From assembly GCF_910592395.1 (NCBI RefSeq), contig NC_088313.1, forward strand, positions 19,362,437 to 19,422,436: a stretch of DNA of 60,000 bases. Reading direction: 5' to 3'. This DNA is from Lineus longissimus. Lineage: Eukaryota > Nemertea > Pilidiophora > Heteronemertea > Lineidae. The translations under genes and the position numbers were made by a program. Shown one piece after another: positions 12,401 through 27,400 of the stretch (position 1 is its first letter; each line of letters begins with the position of its first letter). Under the pieces are notes generated by a model. It was given only the letters and a program-made list of their open reading frames with translations. It made no database searches and was not told the DNA's origin.

Positions 12401-15400
12401 TAATATCTTCGTGCTACCACATATTCGCACCAACTTTTGGCTTTAGCCCACTGGGTGATTGCTAAATTGTTGATATATCAAAGTGCAATGAATTATACTG
12501 CAATGTACTGACCAGGGGATGAAGCGTTGGCGATTTGCAGTAAACGTTCATCAGTGCATCACATTATGATAAAAACATGCGGTCACCGCTTCCCCGAGAG
12601 GACTAATTTGCAAAAAAGAAGAAGACCCTGCGAAATCCTTCTTTACTGACTCTAGCATGATATTCACAGTGTTGTTGCACTTCTAGTATCTCAGAATACC
12701 AATGAGAGAAGCATAAACCACCCACACCTTGCGTTTGTTTGTAGCAATGATGTACATTGTGATTTGCTTGGCCATTACAAGCCGATTGAAGCAAAACAAA
12801 GCCTGGGTGGGTGGGTGGCTAACTGAGTTACAAAACACTTCGTGAAAAACACCAAAACATCCTGGAATTCTATTTCAAACGGTTCCCAGGACTTCATTCT
12901 AAAAAAGGTATTGGGAGAGTTTACAAGTTGGTCATTTGCTTGTGTTATAGTTTATCACAGAACACTGGGCGGAACTTTTGATCTGATGAAACAGTAGGGA
13001 ACTTCAAAGGAAAAGTAGGTCAATACGTGTTTACTATCTCAGACATGAGGTGTTACTCTTTGCTGTGCACTTGGCGCCGTGAACCACCAGGACATAGAAT
13101 TTAGGAAGACAAACATGGCCTCAGAACTCCAGGGAGACCGGGAGCACATATCGTCAGCACGTGGTTATCTAGAGGATCTGGATATCAATCGCCATCCGCC
13201 TACGCCGTGCTTCAGAAATCGGAGCCCCCAGGCATAAACCGCCATGGGGGTTACACATTCACTTCGCAAGTGCTCTGCCTGGGCATTAATTAAAATCACA
13301 AGCTGTCAAATCAAGGCAAACATAGACGAGAAACCATCTATTTCTTAATTCAGACCCACTCAAGTCATTAGCTTAGCTTTGTCCACGAGATGACCAAGTT
13401 CCTGCTTGGACACCTTCGGACAATGTGACAAATTCAAGATTCTCAATATGATAGTAGAAAGGGACCAGATGGGGCCTCCTGTCGTGGGGGCAGAATGACC
13501 TACACACACATACGAATCTCTAAATGACTTTAATGAAGGACTACAGCCTTTAAGAGTCTAATCTATTCATTCTACCAGCTGTGACTAACGGATATCAAGG
13601 CATGTAGATGTCTACACAACATTGCATTGTACTTCAAGTATACTAGTTGATTTGGTAACCAGTTCAACTATTTAAATCAAATCACTGCAAATCGTAATGA
13701 AAATCCTTCCACATATGATTGTAGATAAACTGTTCTTTAGAGCGCTGAAGAGCCCTTGAGGTAAAGAATCGCTATAGGACTTTTGGGGTTTTCCACGCTA
13801 GTGCTGTTTAAAGAACGAAGTGAAGCACTCTTGAGATGAAGCCATGACGCAACTAATACTTATTGTGGGTGTAGTATTGCGTCATTATGAGAGCCTTGAC
13901 AATGCCTTAATGCCCTCAGGGGTTATTCAGCCTCTCAGAGATTGTGGTCAAACATTTATTACCTCTTTCACGACTTCCTTGAACTTAGTGATTCCACTAG
14001 GCAAGGAATTCCACTTGAGAGTTAATGCAATTTGCTGTTTGGGTTGGGAAGAATGTCCTTGAAGAAAATGTACTGCCTGGCAGGAGTTTAGAGGGGTCTA
14101 AAAGATTGGACTGGTATTCTTGGACAGGCATCGTGGGACCTAAGGCGTAGCGGTCTTGCCATGACGACTACGCAGAGAAGACGTTGCAGGTTACCCATCG
14201 GTTACAGTTGTACGTAAACCAAAAATCAATCAATCAACCCCCTTGCCAAGATTTGAGAATATTGAAAAAGACAGGCTGAACACCTTCCACCTCCTGCTTC
14301 ACACCTCCATGTATGTTTGGTATAAACTGCTGATTAGAAGTGTGCTATGCTAGTACCGTACCGTGGATCCTTTTCGGAGAGTTAGAGTACTGTTGGCTTG
14401 CAACAGCAAAGGCACTCACTGACATTTCAAGCCCTAGTCAGAAACAAATTAAATACCGTGTCCCTCTCATCATGGCAAAGCGATAGGACTAAGGTGTCTC
14501 TGTCATCATATTCAATCATAGCAAAAACGAGACGAGCCAACTGAGATACCTCTCTTGTCCTCCTTGCTTCAATCAAATTCGAGCCAGTCTCTTTACCTGG
14601 TTCAATCATGGCCAGGCAGATATAATCTGTTGCCTTATTCCTGGTCGATCCCCGCAGGGGTTGACTGGCAGCCCGAGGCGAGTATCGAAGACCGCGACAA
14701 TGCTACAGATGGGAGCTAAGGCTCCTACTCATTAACAAGAAATAGGATGGCTGGGACACAGGTGACCTAAGATGCTTTGAAGACACTGCGGTATTGCCTA
14801 GGATTATGACTGTACGCTATCAACATGGTTAGAAATGTGACTTGTGACAATATCAGGATGGTAGAACGACAGTCTCAAGTAGATGCTGCAAGTTAATTTT
14901 GCTAGTGGTAGGAATGGCGTGTGTTTTTACTTCCCAGCATAGGCAAAATAAAACCCTCTCCAAGGAGACAGGTCGAGTTTGTTTGTAGGGAGTAGGTACA
15001 TACACTGTCCATGTGGTCTAAGCGACCTAAGAGGCGAGAGTCAGATGAGGCTCAGAATTCTGAAGAATGACAATGTCTCAATAAACCTCAGTGTGTGTCT
15101 GATCTCTGACTTCAAGGCAGATGGTTCCATAACTGGAAGGCCTCCAAACATATAGAACTAATCGAATAGTCTTCAGGGGCCGATATGAAATTCTCAATAA
15201 ACTGAATAAAAGTCTGACCTAATTCAAACGGACGTGGCCACACAAAGTGCACATTCTGTGTTCTCATCTCTCGCTGGCACGTGCAGGAATAGAATCTTTA
15301 GGATATCACATTTGTCTCATACTAACTGGTTACACTAATCTAATAAATGCCAATAAAAATTACGGAGCAAAGTACGTGATGAGATGGTATTGTAGTTAGA

Positions 15401-18400
15401 TTTTTAGGAAGGACTTGGTAGTAGTACTCTTAAGCCAGGCAATCCTTAAATTTCATTCATCATTTTGTGAACCTCTAGGTTTTCAATAACCATAACTTTC
15501 CTGACGCTCCGAAACTTCCACCAATCTTCCTTGCATCATCGACAGAAAAAGACTGCGTATTTGAAGGCGGTGATAGAAAAGCACTCCTTTTCAAGCAGAT
15601 TTCGATCATCACCATCCATGTCCGCCCACAATGCTGCCGAGCAGTCCAACTGTTGACTTCACCGGCATCTGACATCTGTTACGTCTGGTTGCCGCTTGTT
15701 TAACATCCCGACTTCTTCAAGAGACGCTTAACTCGATCAGATTATAAATCCCATTAAACCAACCATGGAGGGAGGAGACATTGCATTCTCCTTGTCTCTG
15801 CAAATCATCATTTCAGGGCTATTCGAGGCTTATACAGAATTAATGAAGAAAGGCGTTACATCATGTATTGTCCTGCTAGATAAACGCCGAGCTCTGATGA
15901 CTTCTGCCGACTCCTTTGTGTCAGGTCGGTTATTTATGATGAGGATATAAATAGGAGGGTCGTTTATAAACTGGAGTGTCTGACCTTGCAAGAGAGGTTT
16001 CTTGACTCTTAGGGTCCAACAGTCCCTGTCGTCCCCCTATCACATATGCAATACAAGTTAAGAACCCACGCTTAACTTGTGCGCCAAAGGTACCTGAAAG
16101 ACCCTACCTCGTGTTACCTTATCATCTTACAAGTATCTTCTATCACATTGCGTGTGCCTTAGTAGTCATCGATAAAACCAGGAAATTGAAGGCAAAAGGC
16201 AACTTCCTTTTGGAAGTGATGTCGATATCCTTGCAAAATCCTGAGAACTGAGAAGAACATAACATGCCAAGGAACCGACTAGTGAATGACATCACTTGAT
16301 CGCAGCCAGATACAGATTCTGTAGTCAACTTTCGACAAGCTGCTGCTGCTAATTTGTAAAAGCTAGCGTACGTAGTCCAAACTGAAATGATCCAATATCA
16401 TAACATCTTTCAAGGGTAAAAGCAGATCACCATGAAGTTTGCCCATCAATTCCACAGATGACAATATGGCATTAAAATCCTCCCATCTATATCTGCAACA
16501 ATACCCCCTCGGAGGTGGGCTGGCCACAGACGGGGTCAGCGATATTTCTCCTAGTTACCAATAGGGTTATAATCGTATCAAATTGAATTAGATTAAAAGG
16601 AGTTGTGAATGACCACAACTCAGCCTTGGGGTGGTACTCTGGTCATTAAAACGCCATCACTCAGCGTACACTTTGCATGTGGTGGGTAGCAAGGAATTCA
16701 TGTCTTTATTGCTACAAATGTCATCTATCTTCCCCGGCTGTCTTCTCATGATGTTGAGAAACCCCACGATGCCTGTTGGAGGCACTTTTTATCCATCTTT
16801 GACGAATTTAGATTCATAGTATAAGTCTTGGTCTGACTTGGGTAAAGATCCCAAAGCAAGAGAGCATTTCTGAGAGTGTAGCTCGGACAAAGGGACCATG
16901 ATATTCCTTGTGTCAGGCTCTCCTGCCGAAACAGTCGTCTAAGCCTGACAAAACGAAGGACAAGCATGATAGGTACTTGCACCCCTGACGAGTATCTGGT
17001 TTGACTGTAGAGGCGAGTTGTTCAGATCAGGGAGGTGAATTTCTTATATTTAGATCCATTGAAGACCCTTGTTGACAACCTTCTGTGAATGCATACAGCT
17101 TTGGGTAAGTCTTGTTTTGCAGTAGACTAAAGGTGTAATAATGATTTCTCATGTCAGCAAATTTTCTAATTTTAGGTAAAATTACAGTGCGTAGAGCCGA
17201 GTTGGTCATTCGAATGGGCAGACCCTATATTTATCGTATTAAATCTTTGCAGGAGTCTCTAAACGACCTCAAACTGGTTTACTGTTATACAAAGGCTGTG
17301 TTGGTGGGAAAGCACAGACATTTCTAATGTAGAATACAGTACCCTCTGTGGCATAGTGAACTCACAGAGGTAGGAAGCAGAACGGTTTAAGGACATTTTC
17401 ACAACTATTAAGGCTATGGAACCGAGTCCAAAGTAAAAAAACCACGAGTCCACGGTAAAGGAACCGAGACCACAGACAAGACAGACCACAAAAGGGGCGT
17501 CAGGGAGTGAGGAGGGATTAGACGTATCTACCACTGCCATTACACTATTTGAATGTCCTTGGTATGACCTTTTAAAGCGTGATTGATAATGAACGGATAC
17601 AATCCTGTTTTCTTTACTGCTGTCAGTATATGCCAGTCGCCTGCCAATAACTTCAAGATTAAAAACACCCTCAGAGAAGATCTTAAGATTTGGCCACGAA
17701 AGGTCTCGTCAAAAACATGCCCAGGGCTACACATGGACTTTCTCTGAAAATGATTTCTATTGGTACTCAAAAACAATGGCAATCTAATGATTGAGAGCAA
17801 AGGAATTTTCAAAGCTATGTGAGGACTTCTGGTGCAGGCGTCAGTGTCTTTGCTGCAATAACTTTAGCACCTTCACGTCGGACATGTTGAAGATCATAAG
17901 GCACGATCACATGACTTGCTCGAAAAAAGGCTCGAATCTCTCTCTGGGCAAAACTAAGATTTTCAACACATTTCACTACAATTTGAAGTTTGATGAATCA
18001 GTTTGGCTTTTCGAACAGTAAGCCCATACTCTGTATGTGAGACAGTAATGGGCTGGTTCATTGTTTAACAAGGGACAAACAGCATTCCGACTACTTGTCG
18101 CCGTGAATGTAGAATACATATCTTGCGACATGTTTTTGTTAGATCGAACAGGTAATAGTGCAGTGATTCCATAATACCATTCACTTTCAATCTTCGAGTG
18201 TGGCATTGTCAACAAATTAGGCAAAAACAAAACAAGGGTTGGCTGTTTCAGTTACATAAGGTTGACTTCGGCAGTATAACACCGCGGTTACCGTGTTCGA
18301 TCAGGGCGGGTCGATGTATGGCAACACAACCTGTTTGAATTCAGCGCGTTTGGAATGGTTTAAGTGCGGTTCTACCAGACGTTAACTCAGGACTGGGTTA

Positions 18401-21400
18401 CTTAAGACAGAGGTTGACAGAACTGTCTCATTTGAGTATTGCGGGCTGAGTCGCATGGAAGAAAAAAACCGCATGCACACAGTACATAACTGCAAGGTTC
18501 TTTAGCGTACCAATCAAGTCGTAGGTTGTTTTTTGGTGTATTCAATGTTTGTATTTAGACAACTCATTAAGTGTGTTCAATAAACCAAGTGAAAATCAAA
18601 TAAAATGGACAAGTCGAAACTCTCAAAGGTGAAAAGGGCAGCTATGAACAAACTTCTTCAACTATTTCGTTATAAAAGCTTTCGCATGTTTGAGTATCTG
18701 GAAGGTTTGAAATACACAAACGGTTTTTGTCCTAGGATTTTGTTGGGGCTATCCCATGGACTATGTCCGTTATCTGTTGGAGAAAAGATGGCATGCAAGG
18801 GGATAGGAACTGTCCACTCACAGTGACAAGCATTGATGGCATTCAAGGTGGTTTCATACAAGGTATTTAGAAATGCACTGAATGAAGAAAAGCTTTCAAA
18901 ATTAAAGTGAAACATCTCAATTATGAAAGCGTGTTAAATGTACCCTGCGACCATCCGTGAAATCGTCCCAGGACTTTCAAAGTTTCATTGACAATATACC
19001 ACGTCGTTAGAAAGTTCAAAACCCTTCTAAGGTACGCAGATCAAGCAGGAATGATTTCGATTCTTAAAAAAATAAGGAGTGGTCTCATAATCATCATGAA
19101 TCATATAATATGAAAGTTTTCATCGAATATATCAAACACGATTTAATGCATTGTGCTAATGAAGGCCAGACAGTTCGAGTTCACAGGTCGGCGGACGTAG
19201 AATTTACTCTGACAATCAAAATAGCGCGTTCAATTTATTGTGTAAACGAGTGAATGCACCCGTGTAAAGTTGGGAATAAATCAGGGGTCAGCACTTTTCA
19301 ATACTTCACTTTCAAATTTTCCTTCTCGTGACAATGCTTAGAGCCCTGTTAAGAAATGCACATTAGTTGGCTTATTAAGTAGAATGAATGCAGAAAACGT
19401 TACCGTTATTTTTGGTTACTGTTGGGACTCTAACCTAGCAGACATTTACAACTCGTTTAGAGACCAGTCTATGCCCGAATGTCCACATAATTGTCATAAT
19501 GACGAGTATAAAATGAATAATAGAGGAAAAATTGGGTCAGAGTTTGTCCATGCTATGGTAGTGAAACACACAACTCAAATTGGTACACATCACATCGTTG
19601 GCTTTTTCATTGTTTTATGTTGATGAAACATTAAACGAGTATTTAGTGAAAATAGTCATAAATATACCCCGTTATTAATTCCTCATCTTTTCATATAAGT
19701 AGCGTGTGCAACAACCGCAGGACACACGGCCACATTAATCATGGAGTGTATTATGATCGCTTGAAATAATTGTATGTAGCCATCTGGTCTGACTGGAACG
19801 TGTGCGTCTCTTTCAGCGGAATATCAACAGATTGACCACGAACAAAACAACAAAACATGGCAGTAAATCAGAATTTTCTCTGCAAAAATTGACACCAAAT
19901 ATTCAAATTCTCACATACTCCTTCGCGATTGGTCAGTTAAATTGAGATGACTGTACCGGCGAAGCTCTGTTGGAAGCCTGTGATTGGCTTGTATAACACT
20001 GAGAAGTCTTACCGACGATGCTGCCTCACATGCCTGAGGAAAGTGTAAATGCAGCCAAACTGAGTGCAATACATGTACACCAGGGCACATCTAAACAACA
20101 ATAAAACCATATAGTTCGCTACCAAACGTCGTTTGTCTCAACATGCGACATATAAATTAAGCCCCTACAACATGTATTCCTGCATTAGATACAAACAAAA
20201 GCCAAACCATTGTAAATTGGTTAAGATTCTGCTATGGATAGAGGCTCTATACCAAGCCACAAGGGTAAGTATTTTTGTTATTTATTGGAAATTCAAATAT
20301 GCCTAGTTTAGACTCCCAACAAGCCATGACATCCAAGAGTGCAATGCTAATTGACAGATCATTGGATTTTGAAGTCCTTAGAGGCCTTAAAAAAGCTTTA
20401 ACGACTAATAATTGGTCCCCAATGTCAATGGATAAAGACATGTTCCCACACAACCAACACTGGCCAATGTGGGGCCATCACTGCTTTGAATCTCTGATGA
20501 GACCTTTCAAGGTGGAGTGATGTATCAAGGATGATGTAGTTAAGTTTCACTCTCAGAACCATATGCGGAGAGAGACCATGATGATATCACGTCGAAGATA
20601 TGCAAACCGTCATTAGCAAGGGTGCAACCAATTCGAAATTCCACGCCTACGACCTGTAATTCTTTAAGGTTATGCCTGTGCTGTCACGACATCTGAGGGA
20701 CTATCGCCGAAAAAATGGTCAATGTCACTTTAGTGCCGACGAGGGTCACCGCTGGGACATGCTGGGAAAGAACTACTTAACTTACTGTAGGGATTTCTAT
20801 GTGATGCACCCGCGTTAACGTTCCTCCGCCGTATCTGCACGTTTTTCTTGCTGCACTGGTTATATATCTTAAATTTGCCTCCTTCAAACCGATGTGTCCC
20901 CATCGGCCCCCTCTGCCGGCTCGTCCGCTGCAGAGGTTTGTCGAAGAAAAGTTCTAAAGCTGATCCATACATCTGTAAAGGTAAGTCGAGAAATAGGTTA
21001 CATTAAAGATAGAGGGAACAGAATCTGACCCGATTAAATTCTGCAAGATACCGGTGCGGAAATCAGACTAACTGAGCTGATCAGAATGAGTGATTTTTAA
21101 GCCTCCCTGGCTGCAAGTAAGTTGCTGGAGCGGTTACAGAGCAAATCGCCACGTAAGTATCGTTGATGTCAATAGACAGACGAATGACGCTATTTGAAGG
21201 TATGCAGTCCAGGATGCAGGAAATTCGTAAGGCTACTAGTATCTAATGATGCCATTGGCCCCAACCGCCCCTCTTGATTGGTGTCGACCGCAACTCCACG
21301 TGATGAAAGGTTCTTGACAGACTATACTGAAATCACTGTATGAGTTATCGATTTGATGATATATCAAGGCAATAAACAATAAAATCCAGCCCTTGGCAGC

Positions 21401-24400
21401 TTATTAGGGTGATATAGTGGAAAGAGGCTCGCAGGACATATGACGATTAGCCGCGGCCCAGCTAAAAGGTTCTCTTAAAGCATGTATTGTGGATGAATAT
21501 GATATCCTATGTGCACTTTCATCTTACTTTGAACGGCTCCGTGCATGACAAGTTTCGCTACCAAAAACCTACAAATGGGTGACATACGAAATGCGTTAGA
21601 TCACAGTCGAGGGGCCGGGGAAAAATGCCAGCAAAGTCACGTTTGCTGTGTATGCTTCTTGACTCTTTAGACAAGCAAACAAGCTCCTTCGAACTGTTGC
21701 AAAAGCGATAGAGGAGACGAACTTCTGACCCGTTCCTGTTGGTATATTACGCCAGACAATCCTCTGATGGAGATCACTGGGATTATATAATTCAAATTGC
21801 CAGATTATTTGTGAGCGATGCAGAATCTCTGGATCGCCATTCCTGTCAAGTAATGCGTCTCGATATGATAGTATTCAGGGGGCAACAAGTACGGTCATGC
21901 TGGCGTCTGCAGAAGCATTTACCATAATGACGGGACAATTTGCTCAGTTCATGAAGATAGTGTCGCCGGGAAGTCTGTTCAGAGCCACTCCGTGCATCAC
22001 CGAGATATGCAGACTGAGATGCGTGCGGGTGATTCTTGCGCTGCCAAAGCGGTGCAAATGAAAATTCGAAACTACCTTCTTTGCATTGAACGTTTATGAG
22101 CCAATTCGGACGTCAGCTACGAAAAGTTTGTTATAGGGTAAGCACTAAACGTAGGGCTAACTGCAGATTTGTCAGTTATCCTGGATAAGGGCCAAAGTCA
22201 ACCCTGGTGTAAGGGGATGTGACCGTTGGGTAAGACCAAACTCAGTGTTCCATTGGGTAAGGGCGAAGTAAGTAACAGTGAAGTCAGGGTTAAAGGTTAG
22301 GCCATCTGTCGGTGTGCATCTTTGGAATCAACGACTGCATCTGGTTGTCGAGATATAAGAGATTGGCAAAGAGATGGCGTACACAGTGCACAGTGCCCTC
22401 ACTTCCACACACTGTCGTGCATTAACGACACTGGACTCAGTTTCAGAAGGTGAAGGTCATAGCCTCTGGGTCTTTGATACCTTAAATTACAATGATACGC
22501 TCCTGATTGTTGATTAAAGCGAACAAGGGCAGGTTTAAAATACAGACTTCCTACCGTGACACCAGCGGTTTAGAAGTCCAGCAAACTTCATAGAAGTCTG
22601 GTGCATTGAGTCGATTGTTAAACCTTTAGAAAGTGGTTTGAATGGTTTTAATGGAAAGAGGCTGGGGGGACTCGGGTTCCCACATTCGTCACCTTCACAA
22701 TCCAGACAGTCACTTTCGCACTCTCTGCTAAAAGCCTCTGTACCAACCTAAATATTTTCGCGGCGTGGTGTTAGAAACCTGACGACAACAATTCTTTGAC
22801 TTGTCGGTAAATAAGTATAGGTGGGGGAAGTCGGCTTTGTAAAGAGGCGAGGGACAAAATCAATTAAAGTCTTAGCGACAACAGTGGTAAACCATGACAT
22901 CAGACTCGTATTGAAAAATGTCCCTAATTTTTCATTCCAATACCAATGACATGATGTGGAATTTACTTTATCTTATTGCCAAGGTACTCATGTTGTTGAA
23001 AAAGTAAATATCTCTGGGATGTAATCTTTGCCATCAGTCTGGACAGCGGCAATGGTTGATGTCTCTCTGCACCAGTTATGCACCTAATCTCCATGTCACA
23101 CATGACACCAAACTGCGACTTCCTTATGTTTGGCACTGTCAATGATCTGAACATTAGTTCTCTTGTAAACCCCCGTGGTATGACGCAATATTGGATTGAG
23201 GTAGACTTTGGGAAGGAACCTTCGAGCTTTCATAACATTTGACAATATAACTGCACGGAAACCACTCAAACGGATCTCTTTCTTATATATGTTGTCTAAG
23301 AGCTTTCCAACGAATAGATGGTCTGGCGGCTGCTTAAGCTCGGAGCAAACACGATCTTGCAGTCATTTGCATCTGTATGCTACCAGTTATACGGGCGATC
23401 CATCCTACTTGTAACTGCTAACGAAAGCTTTACCTTACTGGGCCACATTCCATTTAGTTCAGCCTAGTTTATTGGCGTATTAAACAAAATAATGATTAGC
23501 TAAAAGGAAAATGACTATATTCAAGGAATTCCAAGGATTTTCAAGTCAAAACAAGAGTACCCTCGAAGATGGACATCATGTACTTCACACTTTGAAAACA
23601 ATATTTAGGAATAGCTAATTAGAAAAGGACGATTAGCTCAATCACTGATTTAAATAAAAATGGTAATGCAAGCTACCAAAAATGGAAAAAGTCAGACGTT
23701 TTGTGTATGACCCTTTGGGAATATGCTTGTATACATATACCCTTGAACTAAATCCCACTCCTGTTCTGCTGATTAAAGAGGGACATATTTGAAAAGTGTT
23801 ATTTGGTTCTTCTGGGTGTTATTGAGCGGAAATGGAGTGTGTACATATTTTCGTGATAGGCCTGTGTGAATTTAGCTTCAGCATTATCCGAATTCACTCA
23901 GCGTTGGTGACTTCATTAGGCTGGTTATAGAGCCCTTTTGTTGTAACTATTCAGCATAAACGAAGTACTTCACTCAGCTTTGTGTCCACTACATGTCTTA
24001 CTTAGCCTTAACGTTGAAGTTCTCAATAAGAATTTGACTAGCGTGAATTATGTTCACAGATTATCGTCTACTTTAATATGGCTTACTGTATCTTTAATAA
24101 CACCAAAGTGTCAAAGTTTGCCAATCCAGTTATGAGGTTATTAGTTATGATACAAGTCAGTAAAATATTATTGAAAAAGGTCTCCAGAGAGCGTTTGATG
24201 TTTTCTGATACCCTTTACTTTACGTTTTTCAAGAGTATGAAAATTCCTAGAAGTTTATGGTCCGTGTTCTCTCTCACCAGTATTTTGGGATTTGGCATTT
24301 CTCCTTGATACATCCTGTATAATGTAATGCAGACTACAGAATACTCGCAGCTGGCTAAAAGCCGGAGTTTACTATAATGTTACCCGAGTTTGCAAACTAT

Positions 24401-27400
24401 TACTGTATATATTAGCTACCGGTATTGCCGTTACAACGAAATTATTAGTGCTCGTTTGTCACAGCATTTTCTAACACTGCGAAACACATGTTTTATAGTA
24501 ATCTGATTTAAAACTTCGGGGGACCAGTTGTATTCAAAAGATTACCACGGTCAAACGATAGAACTGAATCAGCAATTTGTGATACGGGGATCAGGAAAGT
24601 ATGATGCCTCAGATCAACAAACTAAGCGACTCTGTCACACCTTATACGTCAAGATGGGTCCTGAGACCAATTCTTAACTATCCAAAGGAGGGTTAATCCT
24701 ATCAACAGAACAACCTTGTAGAGTGTTGCAGTAGTTTTAAAACCAAGTCCGTCTACATGAAATATTACGTCCCTGCTTATAATTGGTAGTCACGGAAAGC
24801 CACGTTATGACATTTCATGCAACCACTTGTTCCTGATCTAAAGCCTTTATTTTTTCACAGGGTCGGTTAGAATCGGTGTTAATTTAGTCTGATTGGAACC
24901 ACCATGGCATAAAAATCATTACCTAGATTTGGTATTCAGAGTTATATTGGTCAGTGTGATATTGTGTAATAAAATGGTTCAGCTTATTTTCGTCCGTTCT
25001 TTGGGAACGCAAAAAAGAATTCCTAATATCTTGGGGCGAAAAAACAGTTTAATGCATTTAGGAGATTAACTGCCTCGAAGCACGGCACGGGCATTTATTG
25101 AAGGCTGCCATTTAATGTTAGGAAGCGAATTTTATTTTTAAAAATACAGCAATCGTACCCGATTTACCAAGCTCAAGGTAAAAAAATGAGCGATAGATTG
25201 TACAGTGACCGTACCCTGCACCGAATTCCGTTAGATGTGTTGACGCCAGTAAAGCATGGCACGATAACCAGTATGTGAGCGTGAACCGTTAGCAACTGTG
25301 TTGTTGGTCAGTGGGTGGGCCAATTATGATACAATAATCAACAAACAATGCGGAAATTAAAACATTCCTAAACAAGCAATGATATACTTTTATATCAGAG
25401 TGAGTGATTCACAACTATAAAATATCTGATTACCCGTAGGCCCATTTGTAACATTCAGTATGGTATTATGACGCGAATACCACCTACTCGACGGCGGTCC
25501 CAGTTCGAATCCACCAGTTTCATTGGATTGTTGTATTGATGTTGTTTACAGAATGACCATTAATGATACAAGGGAATTTGTGAAATTTCTTCATTAAGAT
25601 TGTTAATTGGTTTCAACAATTACGCGAAATTGTTGATCATTTAGAAGGTTCGATGATTTGAGTGCAAGACAACTAGATATAGTTTACGTTAACGACTACT
25701 TTTAGTTGCAAATCTCTTGAAGTAAAGTAAAATAAGGGGAATGAATGAAAGTGCTTTTGGACAGTGCTTGTAAAGTACAAAGTGCTGTATAAAAACCTAC
25801 ATTTCATTTCATTTTGCATTATGCAAGTTACATCCTGTATGTTAAAACTGCAACTTTACAGTACGTAGCATGTGTGGCCAAAGTTTGAAAGAAAAGTTTA
25901 AAACCCCACCATGACGTCGGGAAACTTTCAAAAGGTTCAAGATGGCCTTTTGTGTACGCCACGTCGGGACAAAATGGGAAAGGTGACGAGGTGAAATTTT
26001 TGAAACGGGGCTCATGAATGTCTTTTGAAAAAGCGTAGACAAACTATATGTGGGGCGCATAGTGCGAAAAGCAGAAAAATTGTATTGAATGTAAATTGAT
26101 GAAAATGAATGAATATGACTTGGTTAGTCTCGGAGCCCCTGCGCAATATATCATTATTATAGGTTGTGAATGTGGTTGTACGCTAGATATACATAGGCTA
26201 AACATTGTATATTAGTTATTTAATCGAATTAGTTTAATGCATGGCATCCCAGAAGACTAACCTAATTGATGTTTTATCATCATCATCTTTATAGAGTTTA
26301 TACACAATAGCCTTATCGTAACGTGTCGGCATGCCCCTGAGTAGCTCTCGAAACTTACTCTTCAGAAAAAGGAAAAAAATACGATTATTTTTCTAGTGTA
26401 CGACGAGCACTTGCAGCAGAGTTTGCCTCAGCGCAGTTTTTCACATCATCAATATAATGCTCAGGAACACGATCTAATTACCTACACACTCGCATACCTA
26501 TGTGTTGAATACGGTGGTAAAGGAATTGCTGATACTTCATCACTGACTTTAATGACTATCATCTAACCACAAAACCATCCCAACCACTGGCTTAAAGAAG
26601 AAACTGAACCGTCCTTCAGTTCGACCGTACCGACAAATTACTGGTTTCGTGACATTACATGTCCTAGTTCGACACTTTGTCGTCATTATCTTTACTACAA
26701 TTTTATGATACATATAACATACCATGCCATAAACTGAAAGATTCACTCATTAAAAAATCATCACGCCGGTCTATATAAGATTTCGATAATCAAACCACAC
26801 GCGTACTCCAACACCATAAGAGATCACGAATTTCGATGAGTTTTAGGTGTCGTTCTAATGGTTTCTTTAGAGAAAAGGTTCCTAACATCATTGCCACTGT
26901 TCCGCAGGTTTCTAAGAGTTGTCATAAGACTTTTCATGCGCTGTTGGCCTTTGATATCAAATGCGGTCGTGAAAGAGAGCATTACATATCAAAGTTTACG
27001 TTTACCGTTACATTTCTCTGTTATGTAACATCATTTGCACTTTTCATCTCCCAAGAAGGTAACCTATAGACTAGCATGAGCAATATAAGAATTTTGAAAA
27101 ATGTTTACTTACCACGTTAATTGAGAGTTGTGTTAGCACGATTAGTGCGGCCAACCTGTAAGGAGAACGTAGATACATAGTAAGCCTGTGCCGAGATGTA
27201 AGGACATTGTCAGGGTCCAAGTTAAGAGGAATTCCAGCAAGCAAAGGGTCTACTAGTACTCACACCAGCTTTGAACAGTCTGAGCGGGCACTGCCCATAC
27301 CATATGCTGTATGCCAGGAACGAGAAGCCTATATAAGATAGGCCTGTCTAAATCCGCTCCACGAATAAGAATAAGTATATCAACTCCTCTTGAATCAAAT

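Larger units (their letters stand above)
6500..20785 (-). other. Fgf intron 3 (about 14.3 kb)
   Basis: This lies between two phase-1-compatible Fgf exons. It contains GAA/GAG and TCA/TCG microsatellites, a short terminal-inverted-repeat element near 9.9 kb, a degenerate 21-bp tandem near 17.45 kb and a CCAAT-flanked repeat near 19.95 kb. No other gene was recognised. Confidence 0.6.

Noticed and set aside
25465-25520. B-box-like GTTCGAATCC suggesting a tRNA or tRNA-derived SINE
   Set aside because: The flanking bases do not form a T-stem, and no A box or acceptor stem could be found at the right distance.
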